Shown here piece after piece: positions 43,806 to 52,842 of a DNA stretch of 64,000 bases. Location of the stretch: positions 310,001 to 374,000 of the forward strand of contig NZ_JBOITL010000025.1 of the NCBI RefSeq assembly GCF_050717515.1. The letters run 5' to 3'. The DNA comes from Clostridium_AD sp050717515. Its GTDB lineage: Bacteria; Bacillota; Clostridia; Clostridiales; Clostridiaceae. The translations under genes were made by a program, and so were the position numbers. A model generated the notes under the pieces. It worked only from the letters and a program-made list of their open reading frames with translations. It was not told the origin of the DNA and ran no database searches. Numbering within the stretch: position 1 is the first letter of the stretch; each line of letters begins with the position of its first letter.

Positions 43806-43906
43806 GACATTATGTGGAATAGTGCTATGATAGTACATAGGAAGTCGATGCATAGAAACAATAGGTATAAATGGTAACATCTAATAATATATGAGGAGGC
43901 GAGAAC

Positions 43907-44248
43907 ATGTCAATAAATAATGAACTTTTAAAAGGAAGTACGGTAACTCTTATTCTGAAATTAATTGATAAAAAACCAATGTATGGCTATGAGATGATAA
44001 AAGAAATGGAAGAGAAATCAAATGGGGTATTTACATTAAAAGAAGGGACACTTTATCCTATTCTACATACTTTAGAGTCAAAAGGAGTAGTAGAGGCATA
44101 TTGGGATGAGGGCTGCGGAAGGCGCAAAAGAAAATACTACAAGATAACTGAGGAAGGGAGATTATCTTTAAAGGAAAAAAAAGAAGAATGGACAACTTTC
44201 CGATTAGCAGTTGATAAAATGTTAGGGGAGGCTATAGTATGGGGGTAG
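43907..44248 (+). CDS. PadR-family transcriptional regulator
   Basis: 113 residues: winged helix with the PadR signature MYGYEMIKEMEEKS (about 25-38) and KEGTLYPILHTLESKGVV (about 46-63), then ERRRKYYKIT-like wing and a short C-terminal helix. Overlaps the next gene by 10 bases. PadR proteins commonly autoregulate and control the adjoining membrane gene. Confidence 0.92.
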   Translation: MSINNELLKGSTVTLILKLIDKKPMYGYEMIKEMEEKSNGVFTLKEGTLYPILHTLESKGVVEAYWDEGCGRRKRKYYKITEEGRLSLKEKKEEWTTFRLAVDKMLGEAIVWG

Positions 44249-45531
44249 GAGCTAATTCTAAAATCAATGAATATATAGATTATGTTTGTTCCTTTGTGAA
44301 ATATAAAGAAGCTCATAAAGAGATAAAAGCGGAGTTATCATCGCACATTGAGGATATCGTAGATGAGTATACCGAAAGTGGAATGTCTCAAGAAGAGGCA
44401 GGAATTAAGGCTGTTTCTCGAATGGGAGATAGCGATATCCTAGGTAAGCAGCTAAACATAGCACATAGTGGAACACCAGATTGGATTACATTAATTTTAA
44501 CTATAGTACTGGTAAATACAGGGGTTATATTGATGTATCTTATGCAATATAAAAGCTCATATAGAAGTAGTGATTATTTATTTAAGCACAGCGTGCTATA
44601 TGCTGCTATTGGTACTATAGGTATAGTATTATTATATTTCTTTGACTACAGAAAAATTCAAAAGTATTCCAACTATATTTTTATAGGAATGTGTTTATTA
44701 TTTATCTTATCATTTTTTATAGGCCAAAGTATAAATGGAGCCAGTTTTATTAGTGTAGGAAACTTTACATTTAATATTAAAGCAATTAGTTTATATGTAT
44801 TTGTAATTGCACTTGCAGGTATATTTAACAACTATGACTGGAAGAAAAAAATGAATTTAATCAAAGCTACAGGGTATTTGGGTATTCCAATGTTTTTTAT
44901 GTTTTCAGCCCAGGGATTAAGTTACTGTGGGATGTATTTTATTGCATTTATAGTTTTAGCACTTAAATCTAATATGAAAAAAAGATATGCAATTTATATT
45001 GTTGCATTTAATACCTTTTGCGTTCTATTTTATTCTTGGTTAGAAATATATAGAATGCTAAGATTTTTGGTTTTTTTAGACCCATTCTCTGATCCAGAAG
45101 GAGCTGGATATTTAGGTGTACAGATGTACAAAATAACTCATACCTCTGGAATTTTAGGACATGGGTTTTCTGCAAATGAAAAACTATTACGAGTACCTGA
45201 GCTGCAATCTGACTTTGTATTTAATTATATAGTGCACACTTTTGGGTGGCTTGGGGCTGCAGTTATTATTACTCTTATTATTTCTTTCATATATAGAATG
45301 CTACATATTTCAAAATATGTTAGAGATAATTATGGTAGATTACTTATAAGTGGACTAATTAGCATATTCATAGTTCAATTTGCAGCGAATATATTAATGA
45401 ATGTGAATTTGTTCCCTATTATTGGAATTGCACTTCCATTTATAAGCTATGGAGGATCTTTAGGCATTATTAATATGCTATCTGTAGGTGTTATTATGAG
45501 TGTGTATAGAAGGAGAAGTTTATCTAATTAA
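44239..45531 (+). CDS. FtsW/RodA/SpoVE-type membrane protein with N-terminal HAAS domain
   Basis: 430 residues. Residues 1-75 form a HAAS/permease-prefix domain (YIDYVCSFVKYKEAHKEIKA and SHIEDIVDEY, then MGD), typically found next to PadR regulators. Residues about 80-425 form a ten-helix SEDS-like protein with NGASFISVGNF near 175, ELQSDFVFNYI (about 317-328, retaining the conserved Asp) and the C-terminal PFISYGGS motif near 400. The QPSE-type segment usual after the first motif is absent, so polymerase activity is uncertain. Translation is coupled to PadR through a 10-base overlap. Confidence 0.88.
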   Translation: MGVGANSKINEYIDYVCSFVKYKEAHKEIKAELSSHIEDIVDEYTESGMSQEEAGIKAVSRMGDSDILGKQLNIAHSGTPDWITLILTIVLVNTGVILMYLMQYKSSYRSSDYLFKHSVLYAAIGTIGIVLLYFFDYRKIQKYSNYIFIGMCLLFILSFFIGQSINGASFISVGNFTFNIKAISLYVFVIALAGIFNNYDWKKKMNLIKATGYLGIPMFFMFSAQGLSYCGMYFIAFIVLALKSNMKKRYAIYIVAFNTFCVLFYSWLEIYRMLRFLVFLDPFSDPEGAGYLGVQMYKITHTSGILGHGFSANEKLLRVPELQSDFVFNYIVHTFGWLGAAVIITLIISFIYRMLHISKYVRDNYGRLLISGLISIFIVQFAANILMNVNLFPIIGIALPFISYGGSLGIINMLSVGVIMSVYRRRSLSN

Positions 45532-45550
45532 TGAAGGTGAATTATTAGCA

Positions 45551-45589
45551 ATAGAGTTAAAACTAACATAGTTTTAACTCTATTTTTTT
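45551..45589 (+). terminator. Intrinsic terminator
   Basis: A 15-bp perfect stem (45551-45565 with 45569-45583), a 3-base loop and a TTTTTTT tail, ending the PadR-FtsW operon. Confidence 0.9.
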
Positions 45590-45734
45590 ATGGTTATTTT
45601 ATCCATAAAAAATAATTTTCAGTCAAGGTTGTCAAATTCAAATTTCAAACGCTTTTATATAGTGTAGAGCAAATAAGCCGGCAAGTTTACTACAAAGATT
45701 TAGAATGATTTATAAAAAAAAGGAGGATATTTTC

Positions 45735-47057
45735 ATGATAAATTTATTAATGGTAGCATCAATGTTAATTATGGTTACAGGAATTTCGACAGAGCAGGCT
45801 CATGCATTTCAACCGGTAAGCCACTATATACTAATGAAAAAAACAACAGAGAGACTGAAAAAGGACAGTATTATAAGAAAGGCGTTAGAAACATATCCTA
45901 AGATAGCAGCATGGGGTGCAAATGGACCCGATTTAGGATTAATACAACCAGGAGAAATTTTTGGTTATTCTCCATGGTCATCTGCATATCATTATTTTAA
46001 AGTAGGATCTTAAACAGCGAGGCAGCTTCAGAATGCATTGAAAAGTGGAGATTTAAAAAAGATTGCTTTTGCAGCAGGTTGGGCAACGCATGTTGGTGGT
46101 GATTTAGGTTGTCATGGAATTTTTGTTAATCCTGAATGTGGTGCTTATCTTGATAAGCCTGAAGGAAGACCTCTGCACGTAGCATTAGAAAGAGCAGCAG
46201 AACCTTATCTTTGGGTTAATATGGGAGGATATTCATCAGAGGATTATAAAAATGGAGTAGCGGATCTTTTCGCAGATGCAAGTGAAATTCCTTTCGATGT
46301 GATGATTAAGTCTTCTAGAGAAATTCATGGTGATGCGCCAAGTGAAACAGAAGCCAGAAACTGGGCAACGGTGTTAAAGTTAGGATTGAAAACAGGGGTA
46401 GGTTATAAATACTCAGAGTATGAAGAAGCTGTACTATTCTTATCAAGCAATAATAGAATATCAAGATTAGAAAATGCATTTAATTCTGCCCTTGAACGTT
46501 GTATAGAAATGCTTACATCTGCTGAAGAAGGAAGATTTGATGTATTTATGGATAGATGGAATTTAGATGTGGGAAGAAGTGATTCTCCAATAAGTAATCT
46601 AACTGTTAATATTACAACAGGTAAGAATCGTTTTACTGATTTTGGTACAGGAACCGATGATTATGTATATTTTGGCATGGAACTTAAAGATGGTACAAAA
46701 AAAGAATGGAGTTTAGATAACGGAAAAAATTACGGTATAACAGTAAATGACTTCGAAGCAGGCAATACAGATAAATTCTATTTATATATGGATAAATTGA
46801 GAAAGGATGTAGCACCTAATTCAATTAAAAAGATCTATCTTAGAAAAGAAAAATTTAAATCTAGCTTAGGACATGACTGGTATCCAGAACATATGATGGT
46901 GTTTATAAATGGACAAACAGCTTTTGACATGGACATTAAAGAATGGATTAATGATGAACACACTACTTATGAGAGAGAGGTTGATTTTAGTAGTATTATT
47001 GGAATTCCAGATGATGAAAATCCAGAACCAGTTATTAATGTACTAAAGGCAGTTTAA
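45735..47057 (+). pseudogene. Secreted phospholipase C with PLAT domain (alpha-toxin-like), interrupted by a stop codon
   Basis: ATG 45735 follows AGGAGG (45721-45726) and starts a signal peptide (cleavage after AHA). A zinc-dependent phospholipase C domain follows (SHYILMKKT, AAWGANGPDLG), reaching TAA at 46011-46013. The same frame resumes with TARQLQNALKSG and continues the enzyme domain (GWATHVGGDLGCHG), then a PLAT/C2-like domain (about 46600-47000). Total about 440 codons, the layout of Clostridium perfringens alpha-toxin. A single nonsense codon therefore disrupts the gene. Restart at TTG 46038 would lack the secretion signal and N-terminal metal ligands. Confidence 0.82.
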
Positions 47058-47159
47058 CTACACTTTTTGAAATTGTTTCTCTATATAAAAAGGGCATGCA
47101 TAATACAAGGATGCATGTCCCTTGTATATATACTTACAGTCTAACAAGGGGGTTAGAAA

Positions 47160-47648
47160 ATGAACCTATGCATAAGTGTATTTGTTTTATTCTTAAGCTA
47201 TTTACTACGGAGATATTTTAGAAATATTTTTCATGTTATTAAAATCAAGGGAAGCTCTATGTTTCCTACCTTTAGTCATGGGAACTTAGTAATAGTAAAA
47301 AAGTGCAGTAAATATAAAAATGGAGATATAATAGTTTTTAAAATGAAGAACTTATTTTTAATTAAACGAATTATTATTACTGAAGGAGAAATAATTGAAT
47401 TGAAAAAAGGTTCTGTATTTAGAAATCATAATATTATATTTGAGCCCTATGTTCATAATCAGAAAACATATGGAGATGAAGGTATTCATATAATCAAAAA
47501 AAATCATGTGTTTGTTATGGGTGATAATAGAAATAACAGTTTAGATAGCCGTAGTAATAAAATTGGACAAGTTAAGGTAGATCAAGTTATTGGTAGAGTT
47601 TGTTTTATTAGGTTACATTATTTTAGAGAAAAAATTTTACGTAAATGA
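47160..47648 (+). CDS. Signal peptidase I (S26 family)
   Basis: 162 residues. N-terminal membrane helix (about 3-20), catalytic serine in KGSSMFPTF near residue 32, catalytic lysine in LIKRIII near 70, and box E MGDNRNNSLDSR near 119-130. It cleaves signal peptides of exported proteins at the outer membrane surface. A GGGGG ribosome site precedes it. It may be a dedicated peptidase for neighbouring secreted proteins, but it could equally be a second housekeeping copy. Confidence 0.9.
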   Translation: MNLCISVFVLFLSYLLRRYFRNIFHVIKIKGSSMFPTFSHGNLVIVKKCSKYKNGDIIVFKMKNLFLIKRIIITEGEIIELKKGSVFRNHNIIFEPYVHNQKTYGDEGIHIIKKNHVFVMGDNRNNSLDSRSNKIGQVKVDQVIGRVCFIRLHYFREKILRK

Positions 47649-47799
47649 AAATGTTGAAAAAGTTTTTTTGAAAAACAAGGGACATAAAAAGAGTAAGGGA
47701 AAAGAGATATAAATATCTTTTTTTATAAATACTCGCTTTTTTTTACCTATAACGCGAACATAGGTTCGTACATGTGATATAATTAGCAAGGGGGATAAA

Positions 47800-48339
47800 A
47801 TGAATTTTTTAATAGAAAATTTTATAAATAAAGATAAGGAAAATGAAGCTCTTTTTATTAAATTTAGATTATGTAATGATGAAAAAGCTTTAGAGGAACT
47901 AAATATGAAATTTAAGGTATATATGTTTCAATTAAGATTTCTCAGTTATATAAATAAAAGCATGATTTTTTATTCAATAAAATATAAAGAAAAGAAAGTC
48001 AAAAATGAGAACCGAGAAATATTAAATTTAAATGTTAAAAGTGAGGGGTTTGAAGAGGAGAGAATAAGTAGAATTTCAGATGAAGAATTAGACTTTATAG
48101 AAGAAATTTCAAAACCTGGTGAAGAAGTAGATTTCAAAAAAACAATAGAGAATCCTAGTCTTTTAAATGCACTTGAAAAACTTCCAGATAGGCAGAAAGA
48201 AATAATATATAAAATGATGGTACTTAATAAATCACAAAATGAGCTTATAAAAGAACTTGGAGTAAGCCGCCAGTCAATAAATAAAAGTAAGAATTTAGCT
48301 TTAAATAAGCTTAAAAATGAACTTATGGAGGTGGGCTAA
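47800..48339 (+). CDS. Sigma factor-like protein, probable SigO-type subunit
   Basis: 179 residues. The C-terminal part (about 125-178) is a typical sigma region 4: NALEKLPDRQKEIIYKMMV, then the helix-turn-helix LIKELGVSRQSINKSKNLAL. The N-terminal part (1-120) is divergent, with a poor region-2 match. The next two genes encode a YvrJ-like peptide and a protein resembling a lone region 2, recalling the SigO-RsoA split sigma factor and YvrJ of Bacillus subtilis. The stop TAA overlaps the next ATG (TAATG). Target promoters are unknown. Confidence 0.65.
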   Translation: MNFLIENFINKDKENEALFIKFRLCNDEKALEELNMKFKVYMFQLRFLSYINKSMIFYSIKYKEKKVKNENREILNLNVKSEGFEEERISRISDEELDFIEEISKPGEEVDFKKTIENPSLLNALEKLPDRQKEIIYKMMVLNKSQNELIKELGVSRQSINKSKNLALNKLKNELMEVG

Positions 48340-48482
48340 TGGATGATTTTTACACTATGGTTACAAATATAGGATTTCCAATTGCAGTTACAGGATTTCT
48401 GCTTGTTAGAGTAGAGAAAAAACTTGATGAATTAAATAATACTCTTATAAAAATGATGGAGCTGATTGTTAGAAATGATTAG
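48339..48482 (+). CDS. YvrJ-family small membrane protein
   Basis: 47 residues, overlapping the previous stop (TAATG). One membrane helix with TNIGFPIAVTGFLLVR (about 9-24), followed by EKKLDELNNTL, the standard YvrJ-family pattern. GGAGG lies within the previous gene 5 bases upstream. In Bacillus, YvrJ is encoded next to the SigO/RsoA system. Function unknown, perhaps membrane anchor or sensor. Confidence 0.8.
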   Translation: MDDFYTMVTNIGFPIAVTGFLLVRVEKKLDELNNTLIKMMELIVRND

Positions 48483-48493
48483 GAGGAATATGG

Positions 48494-48724
48494 ATGAGTG
48501 ATAGAGAATTTCAGGAATTATTTATTTTAGCACATAATGGAGATACTTGTGCAGTGGATAAAATATTAAATAAATTCAAACCCTGTATTATAAAAAATAG
48601 TATTATAAATGGTAAATTTGATGAGGATTGTTTTCAGGAGTTAAATTTGAATTTAATAAAATGTATTTATAAATTCACATCTAACTCCAATGATGTAAAT
48701 TTGAAAAATTATTTAATTTCATAA
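48494..48724 (+). CDS. Region-2-like sigma subunit (RsoA-like, HTH_16)
   Basis: 76 residues starting 11 bases after YvrJ with AGGAGG. It begins FQELFILAHNGDTCAVDKIL, the helix-turn-helix pattern found at the N-terminus of some sigma-like proteins, and continues with FDEDCFQELNLNLIKCIYKF, which matches the EDxxQE core of sigma region 2. No region 4 is present. It therefore complements the preceding SigO-like protein as the other half of a split sigma factor. Confidence 0.6.
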   Translation: MSDREFQELFILAHNGDTCAVDKILNKFKPCIIKNSIINGKFDEDCFQELNLNLIKCIYKFTSNSNDVNLKNYLIS

Positions 48725-48768
48725 GCTTCAAATGTTTTGAACTGACCCGTGGATATTTTCAATGGGAA

Positions 48769-48800
48769 GTTGTCATTGCAGTAATGACAACAGTTTATTC
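48769..48800 (+). terminator. Terminator-like hairpin after split-sigma operon
   Basis: GTTGTCATT (48769-48777) pairs perfectly with AATGACAAC (48783-48791) around 5 bases, followed by AGTTTATTCTTT. Moderately U-rich tail. Confidence 0.6.
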
Positions 48801-48880
48801 TTTAAGAAGGGGGGCATATGGTATATAATAAGTATTGGGAAAGTGAAATTTATTTAATAGGAACACAAGAGGAGAGTTGG

Positions 48881-50581
48881 ATGAAAAATTCAGAAGTATT
48901 AAAAAAAGATTTAGACAGAATTGATGGAAAAAGCTATAGGCTCTATAAAGATTTAGAGGGCGAATATGATTTCGGAAATTATACGCTTTGCATAGATCAT
49001 GTTCAAGGTGACCCTTTTGCATCACCATCAAGAATTAGAGTAATCGTAAATCAGAATATTGCTAAATTTCCAAAGGAACTTTTTGATGATAAAATCAAAA
49101 ATATTGCAGTAGCAGATTATTTGACAAGAGAATTTTATTCGAATATAAATAAGTGCTGCGTAAAAGTTTTTGGGTCTGGAAAGAGTGGACTATTAGCTAT
49201 AAGCAAATGTCCACAGGAGATATTAAGTAGAACTTCAATAATTATAGATGAGAACAAAATAGAAGCAAGATTTTATGTTGGATTTCCAGCAAGAGGAAGA
49301 AGTGTTTTATCAAGAGAGCTTGAGAAGATTTTATATAATGTTATACCAAACATTGTAGAGAAAACTTTAATATATAAAAATATTAATAGTGAAAAATTAG
49401 TAAACAGGGTAAAGCTAGTAGAAGATCAAGAATATATACGAAGCGAACTCCCAAATAGAGGATTAGTAGCATTTGTGGCTAATGGATCAATGCTACCTAG
49501 AGAAAGTGGCATATCTACAAAAGCATTAAGTGGAGGCAGTGTATTTGTTTCACCAAAGGAATTAGAAGTGGAATTTAATACAAAGAGCCGTGGCGTAATT
49601 TGTGGTATGGGTATTAAAAAAGGTATAACGCTTATAGTAGGTGGAGGATATCATGGTAAATCTACATTATTAAAAGCAATAGAACTTGGAGTTTATGATC
49701 ATATTGAAGGTGATGGTAGAGAGTTTGTTATAACAAATGAATCAGCTTTAAAAATAAGGGCGGAAGATAGTAGATGCATCACTAAAACAGATATATCATT
49801 ATTTATAGGTAACTTGCCTAATGGGAAAGATACTGTAGAATTCTGCACAGAAAATGCAAGTGGAAGTACATCACAAGCGGCGAGTATTATAGAGGGCATA
49901 GAAAGTAACGCTAAGGTGCTTTTAATAGATGAGGATACTTCAGCTACTAATTTTATGATGAGAGATGACTTAATGCAGAAATTAGTTTGCAGTGAAAAGG
50001 AACCAATTACACCTTTTATTGAGATAGTGAGACCGCTATATAAGCAAAAAGGTATTTCAACAATAATTGTAGTAGGAAGCTGCGGAGATTTTTTTGATGT
50101 AGCAGATTGCGTAATACAAATGGATAATTACGAGACTGTGGATAGAACAGAAAAGGCTAAAAAGCTAAGTAAAGGTAATATTACAAAAAGAATTAATGAT
50201 AGAAATTTAAAAATAGATATTAAATTTAATAGACAAGTTAAAGCTGGAACTATTAGGTCAGGAGAAAAGGGCATTAAAATCAAAACAATAGGACTAGATA
50301 CATTAAGTATAAATAGAGAGGATATAGATTTAAGGGCTGTGGAACAAATAGTTGATACTGAGCAAATAAATGCTATAGGTTCAATTATGAAATGGGCAGA
50401 GGCGAGTATTATGAGTAGGGGCTTAAACTTTGAAAATATGGTGGACAATATAATTTGTGAAATAGAGAAAAATGGATTAATATCCATAGAGCGAATAAAA
50501 GGTGGAAGTGGAAGTTTAGCCATGCCGAGAAAGCAAGAAATAATGGCAGCATATAATAGATACAGAAGCTTGAAAATATAA
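48881..50581 (+). CDS. Predicted ABC-class ATPase (PF09818-type)
   Basis: 566 residues from ATG 48881, which follows GAGGAG and fits the family N-terminus (KNSEVLKKDLDRIDGK). An in-frame ATG at 48818 with a GGGGGG site would add 21 residues. Recognisable family features: HVQGDPFASPSR near 50-60, GFPARGRSVL near 132, the P-loop GGGYHGKSTL near 256-265, LLIDEDTSATNFM near 348-360 and GGSGSLAMPRKQE near the end. The family has no membrane domain and no established function. Fairly conserved in clostridia. Confidence 0.88.
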   Translation: MKNSEVLKKDLDRIDGKSYRLYKDLEGEYDFGNYTLCIDHVQGDPFASPSRIRVIVNQNIAKFPKELFDDKIKNIAVADYLTREFYSNINKCCVKVFGSGKSGLLAISKCPQEILSRTSIIIDENKIEARFYVGFPARGRSVLSRELEKILYNVIPNIVEKTLIYKNINSEKLVNRVKLVEDQEYIRSELPNRGLVAFVANGSMLPRESGISTKALSGGSVFVSPKELEVEFNTKSRGVICGMGIKKGITLIVGGGYHGKSTLLKAIELGVYDHIEGDGREFVITNESALKIRAEDSRCITKTDISLFIGNLPNGKDTVEFCTENASGSTSQAASIIEGIESNAKVLLIDEDTSATNFMMRDDLMQKLVCSEKEPITPFIEIVRPLYKQKGISTIIVVGSCGDFFDVADCVIQMDNYETVDRTEKAKKLSKGNITKRINDRNLKIDIKFNRQVKAGTIRSGEKGIKIKTIGLDTLSINREDIDLRAVEQIVDTEQINAIGSIMKWAEASIMSRGLNFENMVDNIICEIEKNGLISIERIKGGSGSLAMPRKQEIMAAYNRYRSLKI

Positions 50582-50627
50582 ATTATTAGGTTGCACTCAA
50601 AGATTTTAGAGCGAAAAGAGGATAAAA

Positions 50628-51260
50628 ATGAATTTTAAAATAATAGATATGGAAAAATATGAACGTAAAGAGCATTTTGAACATTATGCACATAGATGTA
50701 ACTGCTCCTACAGTTTAACTGCAAATATAGATGTAACAGGGCTTGTAGAAAAAATGCAAAGTGATAACTTGAAATTTTACCCAACTTTTATTTATATTGT
50801 TACAAAAGCTGTAAATAGTATTAAAGAGTTTAGAATGGCTGTTAATGAAAAAGGCGAGCTTGGAGTTTATAATGAGGTCTCAGCTTCTTATGTGATTTTT
50901 CATAGTGATGATAAAACATTTTCTAGTGCTTTTACAAGATATAATAGCGATTTTAAGAAGTTCTACAAGGCTATTACTGATGATATGGAAAAATATAAAG
51001 ATATCAAAGGATATGAAACTATTAAATCCGATCCGAATAACTTTCCTGTATCTTGTTTGCCTTGGATAAATTATAGCGGATTCAATTTGAATCTTCCTAT
51101 CAATGGTAATTTTTACGCGCCGATTATTACTTGGGGCAAATATGAAGATGTTAATGGGAAGCTTTTAATGCCAATTACAGTTCAGATAAATCATGCAGTT
51201 GCAGATGGGTATCATACATCAATGTTATTTAAGGAGATACAACAAATTTGTTTTTCATAA
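50628..51260 (+). CDS. Chloramphenicol acetyltransferase family protein (type A fold)
   Basis: 210 residues, length and motifs of a CAT trimer subunit. The catalytic histidine is in NHAVADGYH (HxxxDG) near residue 188, and the CAT N-terminus with YERKEHFEHY and an SLTANIDVT strand is present. Chromosomal clostridial homologues often acetylate chloramphenicol, but xenobiotic or unknown substrates are possible. GAGAG-type ribosome site. Ends at a strong terminator. Resistance should not be assumed from sequence alone. Confidence 0.88.
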   Translation: MNFKIIDMEKYERKEHFEHYAHRCNCSYSLTANIDVTGLVEKMQSDNLKFYPTFIYIVTKAVNSIKEFRMAVNEKGELGVYNEVSASYVIFHSDDKTFSSAFTRYNSDFKKFYKAITDDMEKYKDIKGYETIKSDPNNFPVSCLPWINYSGFNLNLPINGNFYAPIITWGKYEDVNGKLLMPITVQINHAVADGYHTSMLFKEIQQICFS

Positions 51261-51350
51261 TTTAGAAAATTGTTAAATTTATATACTATTCACATGAAAA
51301 TAAATTGACTAGCATATTTGTTATTTACTTTTGTGTTTATTAGTATGTAG

Positions 51351-51397
51351 GCGCCAAATAGTCCCCACTTTAACTTAAGGTGGGGACTATTTGGCGC
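51351..51397. terminator. Strong bidirectional terminator
   Basis: An 18-bp perfect GC-rich stem (51351-51368 with 51380-51397) between the convergent cat-like gene and purF. T-rich flank on the minus side and TTATAATTT on the plus side. Confidence 0.85.
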
Positions 51398-51419
51398 TTA
51401 TAATTTAAAAGTTTACATA

Positions 51420-52772
51420 TTACATAAAACACTTTAGACATGCATCTTTTTTATGACCTAAAGAATTCAAAAAACCATCTATGCTTATATATCCCAAGCT
51501 ATCTACTCCAATAAAATCACGTATTGACTCTAAGGTCATATTAGAACCTATAAGTTCTTTTTTACTGGAAGTATCAATTCCTAAGCAGCAGGGTGATTTT
51601 ATTATAGGTGAAGCCAGTCTATAATGAATTTCTTTTGCGCCTGCTTCTTTAAGGAGGGAGACAATTTTTTTACAGGTTGTGCCCCTTACCATGGAATCAT
51701 CTATAACTACCACTTTTTTACCTCTAATATTTTCTTTGATAATATTTAATTTCAAAGATACTGCTTCTTCTCTTTTAGCTTGAGAGGGTTTTATAAAGCT
51801 TCGCCCTATAAAATTATTTTTTACAAAGCCTAGAGTATAAGGTATCTTTGAGGCTTTAGAATATCCTAAAGCAGCAGAGGTGCCAGAGTCAGGTACCCCG
51901 ATTACAATATCAGCATCAGCTGGACATTCTTTAAATAAAAGCTCACCAGCTTTGAACCTGGAGTTATAAACACTAACCCCATCAATTTTACTATCTATTC
52001 TGGCAAAATATATATATTCAAAAGAGCAGGTGTTACATAGGGCATTTTTTATAAAACTTATTGTTTGTATTCCGCTACTATCAATCTTAATTATCTCTCC
52101 AGGAGCAACATCTCTTATAAATTCATAACCAAGCATATCTAAAACACAACTTTCAGAGCATACTATATAACTGTCCTTAAGCTTTCCTATGCATAAAGGT
52201 CTTATGCCATGACAGTCTCTCATAGCAAATAACTTGTCCTTTGTAAGCAGAACAACAGCATATCCACCTTCAATTTGTTTTGATATGATTTCTAAGGTGT
52301 TTTCTATAGAAGAATTGTAATGCTTTTCCATAAGTTTTAAAATAACCTCGGAATCCGTAGAAGTATTAAATTTCAATCCATAGTCTTCAAGAGGCTTTTT
52401 TAGTTTAACTGCATTTGTAAGATTACCATTATGTGCTATGGCTATTTGCCCAAAGGAAGATTCATCTAAAATCGGTTGAGCATTCACAGTATTACTCTCA
52501 CCAAAGGTAGAATATCTTACATGACCTATGGCTGAAAAACCAATTATATTATTGAGATTATTTTTGGAAAACACCTCATTTACAAGCCCCATGTCCTTAT
52601 GGCAAGTAAGGTTATGCCCATCTGAATATGTTAAGCCACAACTTTCCTGTCCACGATGTTGAAGCGAATTAAGTGCAGAATAAAGTATAGAAGACAAATT
52701 GATTTCTTCATTAGAAAATACCCCTAGGATTCCACATTCCTCTTTATATTTATCAGTGTCATTAATTTGCAT
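51420..52772 (-). CDS. purF: Amidophosphoribosyltransferase
   Basis: 450 residues from ATG 52772, which follows AAGGAAGTGG; the upstream ATG (52796) is less likely. A 12-residue propeptide precedes the N-terminal nucleophile Cys13 in EECGILGVF. The glutaminase domain continues with SLQHRGQESCG and GHVRYSTFG. The phosphoribosyltransferase loop is VVVIDDSMVRGTT (about 338-350). Makes phosphoribosylamine, the first committed purine intermediate and source of aminoimidazole ribotide (AIR), the ThiC substrate. It is the last gene of a thiamine operon rather than in a pur operon. Confidence 0.95.
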   Translation of the reverse strand: MQINDTDKYKEECGILGVFSNEEINLSSILYSALNSLQHRGQESCGLTYSDGHNLTCHKDMGLVNEVFSKNNLNNIIGFSAIGHVRYSTFGESNTVNAQPILDESSFGQIAIAHNGNLTNAVKLKKPLEDYGLKFNTSTDSEVILKLMEKHYNSSIENTLEIISKQIEGGYAVVLLTKDKLFAMRDCHGIRPLCIGKLKDSYIVCSESCVLDMLGYEFIRDVAPGEIIKIDSSGIQTISFIKNALCNTCSFEYIYFARIDSKIDGVSVYNSRFKAGELLFKECPADADIVIGVPDSGTSAALGYSKASKIPYTLGFVKNNFIGRSFIKPSQAKREEAVSLKLNIIKENIRGKKVVVIDDSMVRGTTCKKIVSLLKEAGAKEIHYRLASPIIKSPCCLGIDTSSKKELIGSNMTLESIRDFIGVDSLGYISIDGFLNSLGHKKDACLKCFM

Positions 52773-52842
52773 TTTACCACTTCCTTTTAACGACATTTCT
52801 CAAGCCGTTAATATTGCAGTAGCCAAGATGATGATTTAATGT

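Noticed and set aside
47091..47122. Hairpin between the phospholipase and signal peptidase genes
   Set aside because: The stem has a bulge and no T tail; terminator function is not supported enough to list.
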